A program made the position numbers and the translations under genes. The notes under the pieces are model-generated. The model was given only the letters and a program-made list of their open reading frames with translations, was not told where the DNA came from and did no database searches. Below, one piece after another: positions 47,068 to 56,312 of a DNA stretch of 64,000 nucleotides. How positions within the stretch are numbered: position 1 is the first letter of the stretch; every line of letters starts with the position of its first letter. Source of the DNA: Flectobacillus longus (GTDB lineage: Bacteria > Bacteroidota > Bacteroidia > Cytophagales > Spirosomataceae); contig NZ_JASHIC010000019.1 in the NCBI RefSeq assembly GCF_030056705.1, positions 62,001 through 126,000 on the forward strand, given 5' to 3'.

Positions 47068-47106
47068 AAAAGCAACAATCCAAGGGAAAGTTGCTTTATT
47101 ATTTTC
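47068..47106. terminator. Short hairpin between queG and the regulator
   Basis: AAAGCAAC pairs with GTTGCTTT around an 11-base loop. An A run precedes it and a T-rich tail follows. It could end both convergent genes. Confidence 0.55.
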
Positions 47107-47118
47107 TAATATACCTTA

Positions 47119-48144
47119 TTATAATGAATTTCTTAAAATGATTTGCATAGGCATCTGCGTACTGGTTTTTTTGCCCTCTACCACAACAGATGCTGCAATT
47201 TTGCCAACTTCTTCCAATGGACTTGAAATTACTGTGATACCACCTGCAAGGATTTCTTTGTAACAAGAGTCATTGAGTGAAATCAAGCCAACTTCTTTTC
47301 CTAAAGTAAATCCTTGTGTTGTACTCGACTTAATAGCATATACCAAATCAGTGTCGTCCATTGTCAAATAAGCATTTCCTTCTTCCACTTCTTCGCCTTC
47401 TAAGCCATCTAATACTTGGAAGTCAAAGCCATTATTTTCGCAGAAATTACGGAAACCTGTAATCAACTCAGCATCGAAGTATTCTTCTTCAGTCAGAACC
47501 AAGTTAAGTGTTTTATATTTTTTAAATACCTCTAATTGGCTTTGCATTACACTACAAATTTCTTCACCTGAATTGTTCACAATTGAAGAGTTTGTTCCGT
47601 TAAGATTTTGTAGTGACTTATCTAACAAAATCAAGCGTTCGCCAGAGATTTTCTTGAGGCATTTGATATTTTCTTCGTTTTCCTCGATAAGGTGAGGCAT
47701 AATCACATAGTAGTGATAATTACCTAAGTGATTGTTAATAATCTCACGGAAGTTATCGCTCTTGTAGTTATAAGTAAAAATATCTACAATTACTTCCTTG
47801 CCAGCAGCATTTACAAAAGCATTAAAAATGGCTTTGTTGCTTTCGGTAATTTTACCAACCAAGAAAAAAACTTTAGTTTTCTTTTGAGCAGATTTTCCAG
47901 AAATGAAATAACCTTTTCTGAAGATAGAAGTAATCACACCCAAGCGATGTAATTCGGCATAAGCACGCTCTACGGTATCTCTTGAAAGATAGCATTCTTC
48001 GCTAGCTTCATTGATTGAAGGGAGACGTTCTCCAACTTTCAGGATTCCAGACTCAATGTCAGCCAAAAGCGAATTTACCAATTGTTGGTATTTGGGAGTT
48101 TTTGAGTCGTGCTTAATTTGGGCAAATTCTACAAAAGTCTTCAT
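47119..48144 (-). CDS. GntR-type regulator with LacI-like ligand-binding domain
   Basis: DNA-binding regulator of 341 aa. ATG at 48144 (MKTFVEFAQIKHDSKTPK) is chosen over a longer frame with a hydrophobic lead. The N-terminal GntR winged helix has YQQLVNSLLADIESGILKVGERLPS and YLSRDTVERAYAEL. From residue 85 a periplasmic-binding-protein-like domain follows (KVFFLVGKITESNKAIF), ending in LRNSL. Such proteins control sugar genes in Bacteroidota. A headless paralogue is at 48649-49671. Three direct repeats at 48401-48479 in its upstream region are candidate operators. The ligand is unknown. Confidence 0.85.
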   Translation of the reverse strand: MKTFVEFAQIKHDSKTPKYQQLVNSLLADIESGILKVGERLPSINEASEECYLSRDTVERAYAELHRLGVITSIFRKGYFISGKSAQKKTKVFFLVGKITESNKAIFNAFVNAAGKEVIVDIFTYNYKSDNFREIINNHLGNYHYYVIMPHLIEENEENIKCLKKISGERLILLDKSLQNLNGTNSSIVNNSGEEICSVMQSQLEVFKKYKTLNLVLTEEEYFDAELITGFRNFCENNGFDFQVLDGLEGEEVEEGNAYLTMDDTDLVYAIKSSTTQGFTLGKEVGLISLNDSCYKEILAGGITVISSPLEEVGKIAASVVVEGKKTSTQMPMQIILRNSL

Positions 48145-48400
48145 TATGTTAATTTTTGGAAATACTATAGTTTTTATAAGGTATTGGGGTATTTGACGAA
48201 AAAGAGATTTCAAAAAACTAGCTTATCTTATTATGATACTTGCTAAAGTTATTATAGGTTTTAAATGCCTTTGAGTTGTATTGAGGTAAGACCAAAAGGG
48301 CTTTGTTTAATATTTTACTGAATTGGATAAGTACCGAAAAATTATGATAAAATCCAGTTTTTTGATGATTCAAAGATAGGCCAATAAAGTTCGAATCTGT

Positions 48401-48479
48401 TAGGACACATTTGTCAAATACTAGTACATATCTTGCAAAAAGTTCTTTTTTTGAATATAGTAGGACATATATTGCAGAT
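48401..48479. repeat. Three direct repeats, candidate operators
   Basis: TAGGACACATTTGTCAAAT (48401), TAGTACATATCTTGCAAAA (48422) and TAGGACATATATTGCAGAT (48461) share TAGxACAxATxTTGxCA-like text at 21- and 39-base spacing. They lie about 260-330 bases upstream of the GntR-type gene. The 21-base step is two helix turns. A regulator-binding array is the simplest reading. Confidence 0.5.
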
Positions 48480-48568
48480 TGTGTAAAAAATGTCAGGAGA
48501 AAATATACTTTGATATAATCAAAGTATAGAAATTTCAAATTTGTATTTTTCGGTGAATGCCCTTCAAA

Positions 48569-48604
48569 ACAAAAAAGTCCTTTGCCATTGGCAAAGGACT
48601 TTAA
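48569..48604 (-). terminator. Terminator of the truncated barrel gene
   Basis: AAAGTCCTTTGCCA and TGGCAAAGGACTTT form the stem, and the A run at 48570-48576 is a T run on the minus strand. It closely follows the barrel remnant's stop codon. Confidence 0.85.
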
Positions 48605-48616
48605 CTTACAAAAACT

Positions 48617-48780
48617 TTAAAACTTCATTGAATAGTTGAAGTGAGTTTTTGAACCAAAACTTTCCTTCAAAGGTAGACTTTCGCCAATCCAAGCCTTATC
48701 CTGAAATACCCTGCTGTAGGTGGCTGTCATGGTTAGAATACCCTTTACGGCACAGTGCAGGATATTACCTATATAACCAA
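48617..48780 (-). pseudogene. C-terminal remnant of an outer-membrane beta-barrel gene
   Basis: The minus-strand frame ends with GILTMTATYSRVFQDKAW, then SLPLKESFGSKTHFNYSMKF. A beta-strand pattern with a final phenylalanine is typical of the last strands of an outer-membrane barrel. Upstream of about 48780 the frame turns into meaningless text. The rest of the gene is absent, although its terminator is intact. The barrel's family cannot be named from this piece. It is best read as the tail of a gene removed by a deletion. Confidence 0.55.
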
Positions 48781-49671
48781 CTGAGTATTTTTGAAGAAAT
48801 AGAAAATAATAGAAATTTGAAAATAGATAGCGTACAATTGTACCCACATATACACGTGACAAAACCTCAAACTATCATCGACAATCAAACCAATGTCGCC
48901 TCTATGAAGGTGTTGTTGGTTTTTAATAAACTGAGTGATTTCAAAGATAAAATCTACCAAAGTTTTCTTGAAAAATTGGGGGAAAAAGCTCATGTCGATG
49001 TGTATGTGCATCAGGTTACGCCATATTCAACGCTACACTTCGACCAAGTAATTCGTGAAAGAATTGCCGAATATAATCATGTGGCTGTATTGTTACATTC
49101 GTCGTATCTTCATGAAGATGTTCTGAAAACACTTAATAGTATTCCTAAGGAAAAACTACTAATTTTGGATAAGAAAAATGAATTCATCCGAGGTGAATAT
49201 GCTTGTGTGTATCATGATTTTGAGGAAGGAATTCAGCAAATATTTACAGAAATGAAGGATTCATTAAGTAAATATCAAACGATAAACTTGGTCGTAAATG
49301 AATCCAGTAATATAGCAAGATCACTTGAAGATGGTATTCAAAAGTTTGCAAAGAAATATTCTTTTGAATTTAATGTAATAAATGAGATAAAAGAGGAGGT
49401 TGTTAGACCAAATCAAGTATTTTTGGTTCTTTCTGAACAAGGACTTGCCGATATATTAAAACTCTGTGCTAAACGCCAACTGTTGCTGGGTAAAAATATT
49501 GGTATCATTTCATACAATGAAACCCCTCTAAAAGAAGTTTTATTTGGAGGAATATCCGTTGTAACCATCAATTATGAAGAGCTTGGCCGTCAGGCCGCAG
49601 ACTTGATTTTACAACGTAAAAAAGAACACATCAAAACACCTATTCGCTTTATTCAACGAAATTCACTTTAA
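48649..49671 (+). pseudogene. Headless GntR/LacI-type regulator lacking its DNA-binding domain
   Basis: From about residue 60 (NLKIDSVQLYPHIHVTKPQ) this resembles the ligand-binding domain of the regulator at 47119-48144: MKVLLVFNKLSDFKDKIY, LLILDKKNEF, LVLSEQGLADI and the same end IQRNSL. The GntR winged helix is missing. The first 50 residues instead run antisense through a barrel remnant. If translated, the likely start is ATG at 48904, giving 255 aa with no DNA-binding part. It could be a relic or a new effector-only protein. It is 117 bases upstream of the sensor kinase gene. Confidence 0.55.
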
Positions 49672-49788
49672 TACATTCGTATCTTATCGAGCGAACGATA
49701 GCAATGAACTAATAAATTTAGTCAAAAAGGTAAAAGCATAAACAATTAAGCTTTTTACCCCTAAATTGCATCAAGAAGGTTTAAATTA

Positions 49789-52700
49789 ATGAGAGTCAGA
49801 AGTTTACTGATTATATTGATAATACTACAATACGTACACACAACCACAGGGCAACTGAGGTTTAACCGTATTGGTACTCAGCATGGTCTTTCTCAAAGCA
49901 CTGCTTTCAATATCTTTCAAGACAGTAAGGGCTTCTTGTGGTTTGCCACTTCCGATGGTCTCAACAAATATGATGGCTATAGCTTCACTGTTTATCGTCA
50001 TGATTTTGACGACCCTAATTCTATCTCCAGTAGCAATATTTCGTGTATCACCGAAGACCCCGATGGTAATTTATGGATTGGGACAATCAATGGTGGGGTC
50101 AATAAACTAGATGTAGCTTCTGGAAAATTTATTCGCTTCAAACAAGCCAAATATCAATCTAATATCAGCGATAGAAGTATTTCGGGCATTGTAGCTACTA
50201 AAGACCGCAAAATTTGGGCTGCTACTTATGGCTATGGTTTATTGTGTTTTAATCTCGAAGATAACTCTATTGCTTGGCGTTTGACAGAATCACGCCAGCT
50301 CAATGCCAATGATATTACTCGTTTTTATAAAGATAAAAGAGGAAACCTTTGGCTAGGAGGGCACTATGGTGTAATGACCATGCTCGATACTCAACGAAAG
50401 GCACATACTTTCAGATTAGAAAACGAGCTACCTCCACAGAAAAACCAAATAAACTGCCTTTTTGAAGACCTAAACGGAGATTTGCTGATAGGGACTCGTG
50501 GTAATGGTCTATATAAATTTGATATTCGTACCAAGCAGTTTACCCGATTACTGTATAACCCTTATGTAACGGACAAAGAAAATATCATTACCTCAATGGT
50601 ACGTGATCAGGAAGGTACATTATGGGTAGGAACCGATAATGGGGCAATTCTGGTCAAAAGCTCTGATTTTGCCAATATCTCTCGTGTTCAAGCAAATCTT
50701 GATTCAGATACAGGGTTAAGTTCATTTTCGATTATGTCTTTATGTGTCGACAGAGACAATAACATTTGGATCGGTACTTGGGAAGGTGGTGTCAATGTAC
50801 ATTATAGCCGTCACTCAAAGTTTGCCTTGTATCGTCACAAGTCTAATTCCCCTCAAAGTTTATTAAGTAACCGAGTAACCTCTATTAGTTGCGAAACCAA
50901 CGATCGTATTTGGGTTGGTAGCAATAGTGGCTTGACTTTGTTGGACAGAGCTAATAATCAGTTTACTCATTATATAAATGACCAAGAATCTGCCAAAATT
51001 CAAAACAACAATGATATTGTATTTCTTCAGCACGACCGTGACGGTGATATGTTTGTGGGCGTTTGGGGGGTTGGTTTGAGGTTATTAAAAAAAGGTAGTG
51101 GTAGTTTTGAGAACTTCACTTACTCAAGGGGCAAATATGGTATGAATATGACAGCCATTGCGCTATCACGATATCCTAACAAAGTATGGTTGGGTACGCA
51201 AGGCTCAGGGGTTTTACTTTTTGACAAACAGGCGAAAACGTTTACGCCCATTCCCGAACTAAACAAAGTTGGTCGCCTATTAGGAGTAAATGTCAATTCC
51301 TTGATGGAGGATTTCCTAGGAAATTTATGGGTTGGTTCAAACAACAATGGCATTTTTGCCTATAATCCTCGCACTCGCCGTGTAACACATTACAAACAAA
51401 CTGATGCTGAGGGGAGCTTGAGAGGTAGTGCTGTATTCCGTATTTTTCAAGATTCTAGAAAAAGAATTTGGGTTGGAACTAACGGTGGAGGACTAAACTT
51501 ATTTTATCCCAATACCAGAACTTTCAAAAACCTAACCGTCAAAGATGGTTTGCCAAACAATGCTGTAAAAGGTATTATGGAAGACGGTCATCAGAACTTA
51601 TGGCTTGCTACCAACGAAGGGTTGGCTGTTTTTGATACTAAAAAATGGAAGTTTAAAAACTTTGCTGAGTCGGACGGCTTACAAGGAAAAGAATTTTTGA
51701 TTAATGCTTATGCAAAAAATCAAAAAGGAGATATGTTTTTTGGAGGTACTGGGGGGCTCAATGTATTTAATCCTGATAGCTTAAAAGGCAGCAACGAAGT
51801 GCCTCATATATATCTGACAGGTGTAAAATTGTTTAATAAACCTGTTTCGATAGGGGAAGATTCTCCACTCGAACAAGATATTTCGGTAACAGAAGAAATT
51901 GTATTCAAATCAAGCCAAAATGTTTTTGCTATTGATTATGTAGCCTTGGACTTCCAACAGCTCAAAAATAATCAATATGCCTACATCATGGAGGGCTTCG
52001 ACAAAGATTGGAACTACGTCGGTAAGCAACGTACAGCTAGTTATACCAACCTCAATCCAGGTACTTATACATTTAAAGTAAAAGCTACTAATAACGATGG
52101 CGTTTGGAATGAAAAACCAGCAGAGATACAAGTGGTGGTATTGCCACCATGGTACCGTACTTGGTGGGCGTTTTTCTTATATGCCATGATGTTGGTGGCA
52201 GGCTTGGTATTTCTTCGAAGAATGATTGAAATGCGTGAGCGATTTAAGTCTGATTTGAGATTAAAAGAAAAAGAAAAGGAGCAAATTCGAGAATTAGACA
52301 AACTCAAAACCAATTTCTTTACCAATATTTCGCATGAGTTTCGCACGCCACTAACGTTGATTATTTCACCGTTGGAGAGATTCTTTGCTGAAAATCCTGA
52401 TTTGCCAGAAAAACAGAAATCTCAGTTTAAATTGATTCATCGTAATGCCAAACAATTGCTCAAATTAATCAATCAACTATTGGATTTATCAAAATTGGAA
52501 GCAGGAAAGTTTACGCCTGAAATCTCGCAGAGTGATATTGTGGAGTTTTTAGAAAAAATAACATTCTCTTTTAAAAACTTGGCAGAACAGAAGCAAATAG
52601 ATTTAACATTTGTAACTGAACCAAAACAATTAATGGCTTTTTACGATGCCGATATTTTAGAAAAAGTCGTAACCAATTTGCTATCAAATGCCTTTAAATA

Positions 52701-53865
52701 TACCCCTGAAAAAGGAAAGATAGAGGTGAATCTTGAGCCTATTTACCAGCTTGGTGGGCAATTAGATAAAGTGCAAATTTTGGTAAAAGATACTGGTTCT
52801 GGGATTTCACCACAACATATCTCTAATATATTTAATCGTTTTTATCAAATTCAGGAGTCTACTCAGCCACAAATAGTTGGAACGGGCGTCGGTTTGGCAC
52901 TTTGTAAAGAATTGATTTTGTTGCACCGTGGAGATATTTCAGTAGCCAGTATTCCGCAGGAAGGAAGTACCTTCAAAGTTATATTGCCTGCGTCTGCAAG
53001 CTCATTTGAAAGAAGCTGGATTAAAGAGACAACCAAAGAGATAGGGATTGAAACACTTACTGTGTTGAAAAAGACTATGCCTAAAAACGATAAATCGAGT
53101 ATCAATAGCGAAAAGCCAATCGTCTTAATTGCTGAAGATAATGAAGAACTTCGTGAGTATATAAAAGAGGTATTGAGTGATAATTTTGAAGTTTTGGAAG
53201 CCGACAATGGTAAGCTTGCTTGGGAAAAGGCGCTTAACTATATCCCAGACTTGATTATATCTGACTGGATGATGCCTGAATTAACAGGCGTAGAGTTTTG
53301 TGGGTTGGTAAAAGAAAATGTCAAAACAAGCCATATTCCTGTGATTATTCTTACTTCAAAAAGTAATAATGAAAGTAAAATTGTGGGTTGGGAAGTTGGT
53401 GCTGATGATTATATCACAAAACCATTTAACGCAAATTTGCTAGAGGTTAGGGTGAAAAACCTATTGGAAATCCGTCGTAAACTTCGTGAGCGTTTTACAC
53501 AAGAAGTGGAAATTCAACCTAAAGAAATTACGCTTAATACGGCCGATGAGCACTTCCTTGAGCGGGCTATTCGTACTGTTGAAGAAAATATAGATAATCC
53601 AGCTTTTGATATTCAGCAATTAGAATCTGAATTGAAAATGAGTAATATGCAGTTGTACCGCAAACTCAAAAGCTTGACCAATCTTTCTGGGAATGAGTTT
53701 ATAAGAAATATTCGTTTGAAACGTGCGGTTCAATTACTAGAAACAGAAAGTTATACGGTATCTGAAATTGCCTACAAAGTAGGCTTCAATGACCCATCGT
53801 ATTTTACCAGAATTTTCAAAAAAGAATACGGTAAATCACCTTCCGAAATGAGAGATAAAGTTTGA
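49789..53865 (+). CDS. Hybrid two-component system sensor/regulator (HTCS)
   Basis: One-protein two-component system of 1358 aa. A signal or anchor peptide precedes a two-domain propeller of Reg_prop repeats (GLSQSTAFNIFQDSKGFLWFAT is the first). A Y_Y_Y domain lies near residues 700-780, and a membrane helix near 790 (WWAFFLYAMMLVAGLVF). The histidine kinase H-box is SHEFRTPL with His849, followed by an ATPase domain (DTGSGISP, GTGVGLALCKEL). The receiver has Asp1159 (ISDWMMPE). An AraC helix-turn-helix ends the protein (SEIAYKVGFNDPSYFTRIF). Relatives sense glycan fragments and switch on sugar-use loci, but no susC/susD gene is near. Confidence 0.94.
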   Translation: MRVRSLLIILIILQYVHTTTGQLRFNRIGTQHGLSQSTAFNIFQDSKGFLWFATSDGLNKYDGYSFTVYRHDFDDPNSISSSNISCITEDPDGNLWIGTINGGVNKLDVASGKFIRFKQAKYQSNISDRSISGIVATKDRKIWAATYGYGLLCFNLEDNSIAWRLTESRQLNANDITRFYKDKRGNLWLGGHYGVMTMLDTQRKAHTFRLENELPPQKNQINCLFEDLNGDLLIGTRGNGLYKFDIRTKQFTRLLYNPYVTDKENIITSMVRDQEGTLWVGTDNGAILVKSSDFANISRVQANLDSDTGLSSFSIMSLCVDRDNNIWIGTWEGGVNVHYSRHSKFALYRHKSNSPQSLLSNRVTSISCETNDRIWVGSNSGLTLLDRANNQFTHYINDQESAKIQNNNDIVFLQHDRDGDMFVGVWGVGLRLLKKGSGSFENFTYSRGKYGMNMTAIALSRYPNKVWLGTQGSGVLLFDKQAKTFTPIPELNKVGRLLGVNVNSLMEDFLGNLWVGSNNNGIFAYNPRTRRVTHYKQTDAEGSLRGSAVFRIFQDSRKRIWVGTNGGGLNLFYPNTRTFKNLTVKDGLPNNAVKGIMEDGHQNLWLATNEGLAVFDTKKWKFKNFAESDGLQGKEFLINAYAKNQKGDMFFGGTGGLNVFNPDSLKGSNEVPHIYLTGVKLFNKPVSIGEDSPLEQDISVTEEIVFKSSQNVFAIDYVALDFQQLKNNQYAYIMEGFDKDWNYVGKQRTASYTNLNPGTYTFKVKATNNDGVWNEKPAEIQVVVLPPWYRTWWAFFLYAMMLVAGLVFLRRMIEMRERFKSDLRLKEKEKEQIRELDKLKTNFFTNISHEFRTPLTLIISPLERFFAENPDLPEKQKSQFKLIHRNAKQLLKLINQLLDLSKLEAGKFTPEISQSDIVEFLEKITFSFKNLAEQKQIDLTFVTEPKQLMAFYDADILEKVVTNLLSNAFKYTPEKGKIEVNLEPIYQLGGQLDKVQILVKDTGSGISPQHISNIFNRFYQIQESTQPQIVGTGVGLALCKELILLHRGDISVASIPQEGSTFKVILPASASSFERSWIKETTKEIGIETLTVLKKTMPKNDKSSINSEKPIVLIAEDNEELREYIKEVLSDNFEVLEADNGKLAWEKALNYIPDLIISDWMMPELTGVEFCGLVKENVKTSHIPVIILTSKSNNESKIVGWEVGADDYITKPFNANLLEVRVKNLLEIRRKLRERFTQEVEIQPKEITLNTADEHFLERAIRTVEENIDNPAFDIQQLESELKMSNMQLYRKLKSLTNLSGNEFIRNIRLKRAVQLLETESYTVSEIAYKVGFNDPSYFTRIFKKEYGKSPSEMRDKV

Positions 53866-54004
53866 TCAATGTGAGAATTGATTTCTAGAAGGACCCAATG
53901 ACCTGCGTATACCACTTGTTCCAGCGTATGATTAATACTGCTGGCATGTTAGAAAAATAACAATTACATTTGGAACAAATAGGTTATAGAAAGAAATAGA
54001 ATAA

Positions 54005-55009
54005 ATGTCAACATTGATAGAAAGAATAAATAAGCTTTCAAATGAAATTGAAAACTTTCCACTTGGTAAGTGTTCTCCAAGTGATGAATCAGATAAGCGA
54101 ACAGCTTATTTGTATTCTTTTAAGGATTTGTCTAAAAGGTTTGTTGCTTCTTTGAAAAGATTAGATGATTCAAGACTTGAAAAAATGTTAGAATCAATTG
54201 ACTTAAACCCAGAATTTATAACAGAAGCTTACGACCTTAAAGCAGATTTACAAACAATTATTGATTATTTAAATGATGCTAATAATTTACGAGAACGAAT
54301 ATCTATATCAGCAAAAGAAGCAAACGAGTTATCAGAAATAATTATTGGCAATTTGTCGAAAGAATCAGCAAATAATCTGCCTGTGATTTGCACCGGTTAT
54401 GGACTACAAACTGGAACAACGGATGAAGCGTTCAAGGGTAAATGGAATTACGTTTACCAAAGAGTGTCACATTTAGATAATTTGCAAATACTTGAACTTG
54501 GTAAAAAGTTAATGGGGAAATATCCCGAAAGTAAATTAGATGAAGTTATATTACAGTATTTTGATACTGATTCATTAGGATTAATTTCTGAATTTGATAA
54601 TATTAAAGATTTTATTTGTAAAGAGCTGGAGAGTGCAAAGTTTATAATTTGGGTTGCAGTTTCATGGTTTACAGATAGAGATTTAGCTAATGTACTTTAC
54701 AAAAAAGTAAAACAAGGTGTTAATATTCAGATTATTTTGAATGATGATAATATAAATTCAACCTTAAAAGAAAAATTAATAGAACATTTTGAAGTGTACT
54801 TTGCTCCTTCAAATGATAAGTTCAATAAATTAATGCATAATAAGTTTTGCATAATTGATTTAGAAAAAATCATTCATGGTTCCTATAATTGGACTAATAA
54901 AGCACAATATAATAACGAAACTATTTCTTTAATTGATAGCCGTTTAGAAGCCAAAAAATTTGCAGAACAATTCTTGAGAATAAAACTTGAAATCATGAAT
55001 GGAAAATAA
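54005..55009 (+). CDS. Single-HKD phospholipase D-like protein with AbiJ-like N-terminal region
   Basis: PLD-superfamily protein of 334 aa. The C-terminal half has one HKD motif: HNKFCIID then GSYNW (His about 278, Lys 280, Asp 285, Ser 294, Asn 296). One motif per chain implies a dimeric active site. The middle has ICTGYGLQTGTTDEAFKGKW, which resembles N-terminal regions of some AbiJ-type abortive-infection proteins; that is from memory and weak. The N-terminus is helical. Nuclease or phospholipase activity and a defence role are both open. No partner gene lies beside it. Codon use is notably AT-rich. Confidence 0.7.
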   Translation: MSTLIERINKLSNEIENFPLGKCSPSDESDKRTAYLYSFKDLSKRFVASLKRLDDSRLEKMLESIDLNPEFITEAYDLKADLQTIIDYLNDANNLRERISISAKEANELSEIIIGNLSKESANNLPVICTGYGLQTGTTDEAFKGKWNYVYQRVSHLDNLQILELGKKLMGKYPESKLDEVILQYFDTDSLGLISEFDNIKDFICKELESAKFIIWVAVSWFTDRDLANVLYKKVKQGVNIQIILNDDNINSTLKEKLIEHFEVYFAPSNDKFNKLMHNKFCIIDLEKIIHGSYNWTNKAQYNNETISLIDSRLEAKKFAEQFLRIKLEIMNGK

Positions 55010-55108
55010 AAAATATCAGATTAGAGTTTGAGTGATACAATAGATCTTTTCGTGTAATTGGATGGGAGTTCGCCCACAATCTCTTACTTTTTATCTTGTC
55101 ATAGATAT

Positions 55109-55174
55109 TAGATAAATTAAAAATCCTGCAAAACTGCTACAAGAAGCAGTTTTGCAGGATTTTTAATTTATCTA
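55109..55174. terminator. Unusually long perfect palindrome
   Basis: Arms 55109-55138 and 55145-55174 are perfect 30-base complements around a 6-base ACAAGA loop. The stem includes AAAAATCCTGCAAAACTGCT. T runs follow on both strands, so it can end both convergent genes. The length is well beyond a normal terminator. Confidence 0.85.
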
Positions 55175-55200
55175 AATAAAGCATTTTATCACTCAATCGC

Positions 55201-56193
55201 CTAGTTCTCAGGAGCTGCTTTGCGAGATTGAAGTAAGCCATTTTTTAATAGCTCATTTTTCTTCCAAGCTTTACTTTCTGTTTTAATTTTTTGTTTTGTA
55301 GCATCTACATTTTTAGTAATGTCACTCAAATCTGGGCAACCTGCATCGACCCAGCAAGTGTACCAAAAGTCTGCTACACATTGCGATGACTCTAATAAAC
55401 GCTCATTTACTGAATTGCCCAGACGTTTTGCATAGGCTTTGGCAAATTCAGGTGTGTAGTTTTTGCGCATTTGACCAAATCTTTCTGAGCGTCTAAATTT
55501 CTGAGCTTCAGTAAATCCTTCAGAAGCATTTATTTCTTCTTCAAATACCGCCTTAAGCATCTCGCTTGATTTTCGAGCGACTTTCCAAATCTCCGCTTGT
55601 GGGTTTTTCAAATAATGAGCTTTGTGTTTTTGATAAAGGTTGTAAGTATCCAAATGTAATTCAGGAACTGTACTTTCCCATAAAGAATGCAAGCCTTTTT
55701 GATTAGTCAATTGACCATCATAGTTATAACTAGTGTGCAAAGGCACGTGTGCATCCGAAATATAGTGCCCCATATCGGCTGCGTAGTACAAAATACTGTC
55801 TTTTTGTTTGTTCTTAAATGCGTTAGTGAGCTTATCTTTGAGCCACAAAACCTCCCAAGGTACAGTACCATATTTGCGAAGGGTATCTTCTGAATATTTT
55901 TTTACGGCATCTTCCCATTTTTCTGGAATATTGTCAAGTCCTTCTTTTCCGAAAACGGGCGCATCGCCGTCGATGAAGTGTTTGGTTTCCTCTTTGGGGT
56001 CATCTTTGCGACGAACATCTGGGCGAACAGAATTATAAACCATATAGTCCATTTCGCTTCCGAAGAATAACTGCAAAGGCTTTGGTAAGGAATAAATTGA
56101 GATTTGGTGGATAGTGCGATGGGCTAAGAATCCCCATGAGCCAAGTGCCACAAGCAATACAATGGCTGAAGAAGTGATGAATAGTTTTTTCAT
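55201..56193 (-). CDS. Secreted S1/P1-nuclease or zinc phospholipase C-like protein (second copy)
   Basis: Paralogue of the protein at 9238-10233. It has 330 aa with a signal peptide (LFITSSAIVLLVALGSWGF). Zinc-ligand motifs are WGFLAHRTIH, KHFIDGDAPV, AADMGHYISDAHVPLHT and GLHSLWE. Shared text with the first copy includes EDTLRKYGTVPWEV and DFWYTCWVDAG. A Lys-rich C-terminal tail differs between the two. The substrate is uncertain for both. Confidence 0.75.
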   Translation of the reverse strand: MKKLFITSSAIVLLVALGSWGFLAHRTIHQISIYSLPKPLQLFFGSEMDYMVYNSVRPDVRRKDDPKEETKHFIDGDAPVFGKEGLDNIPEKWEDAVKKYSEDTLRKYGTVPWEVLWLKDKLTNAFKNKQKDSILYYAADMGHYISDAHVPLHTSYNYDGQLTNQKGLHSLWESTVPELHLDTYNLYQKHKAHYLKNPQAEIWKVARKSSEMLKAVFEEEINASEGFTEAQKFRRSERFGQMRKNYTPEFAKAYAKRLGNSVNERLLESSQCVADFWYTCWVDAGCPDLSDITKNVDATKQKIKTESKAWKKNELLKNGLLQSRKAAPEN

Positions 56194-56312
56194 TAAATTT
56201 TTTAAATAACAACTAATGAGCCCTTAGTACATATACTAAAGCAAAGTAGCAACAAAGTCATACTCGATTGTTTATCAATAATATATTGGCGTTTTAACAG
56301 ACTTTGTAGATG

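Noticed and set aside
48391-48400. GTTCGAATCT as a tRNA T-loop
   Set aside because: No acceptor stem or anticodon arm is present; the site belongs to the gap with the direct repeats.
49871-50110. Second frame inside the HTCS gene
   Set aside because: A shadow in another frame of the propeller repeats; no separate start signal.
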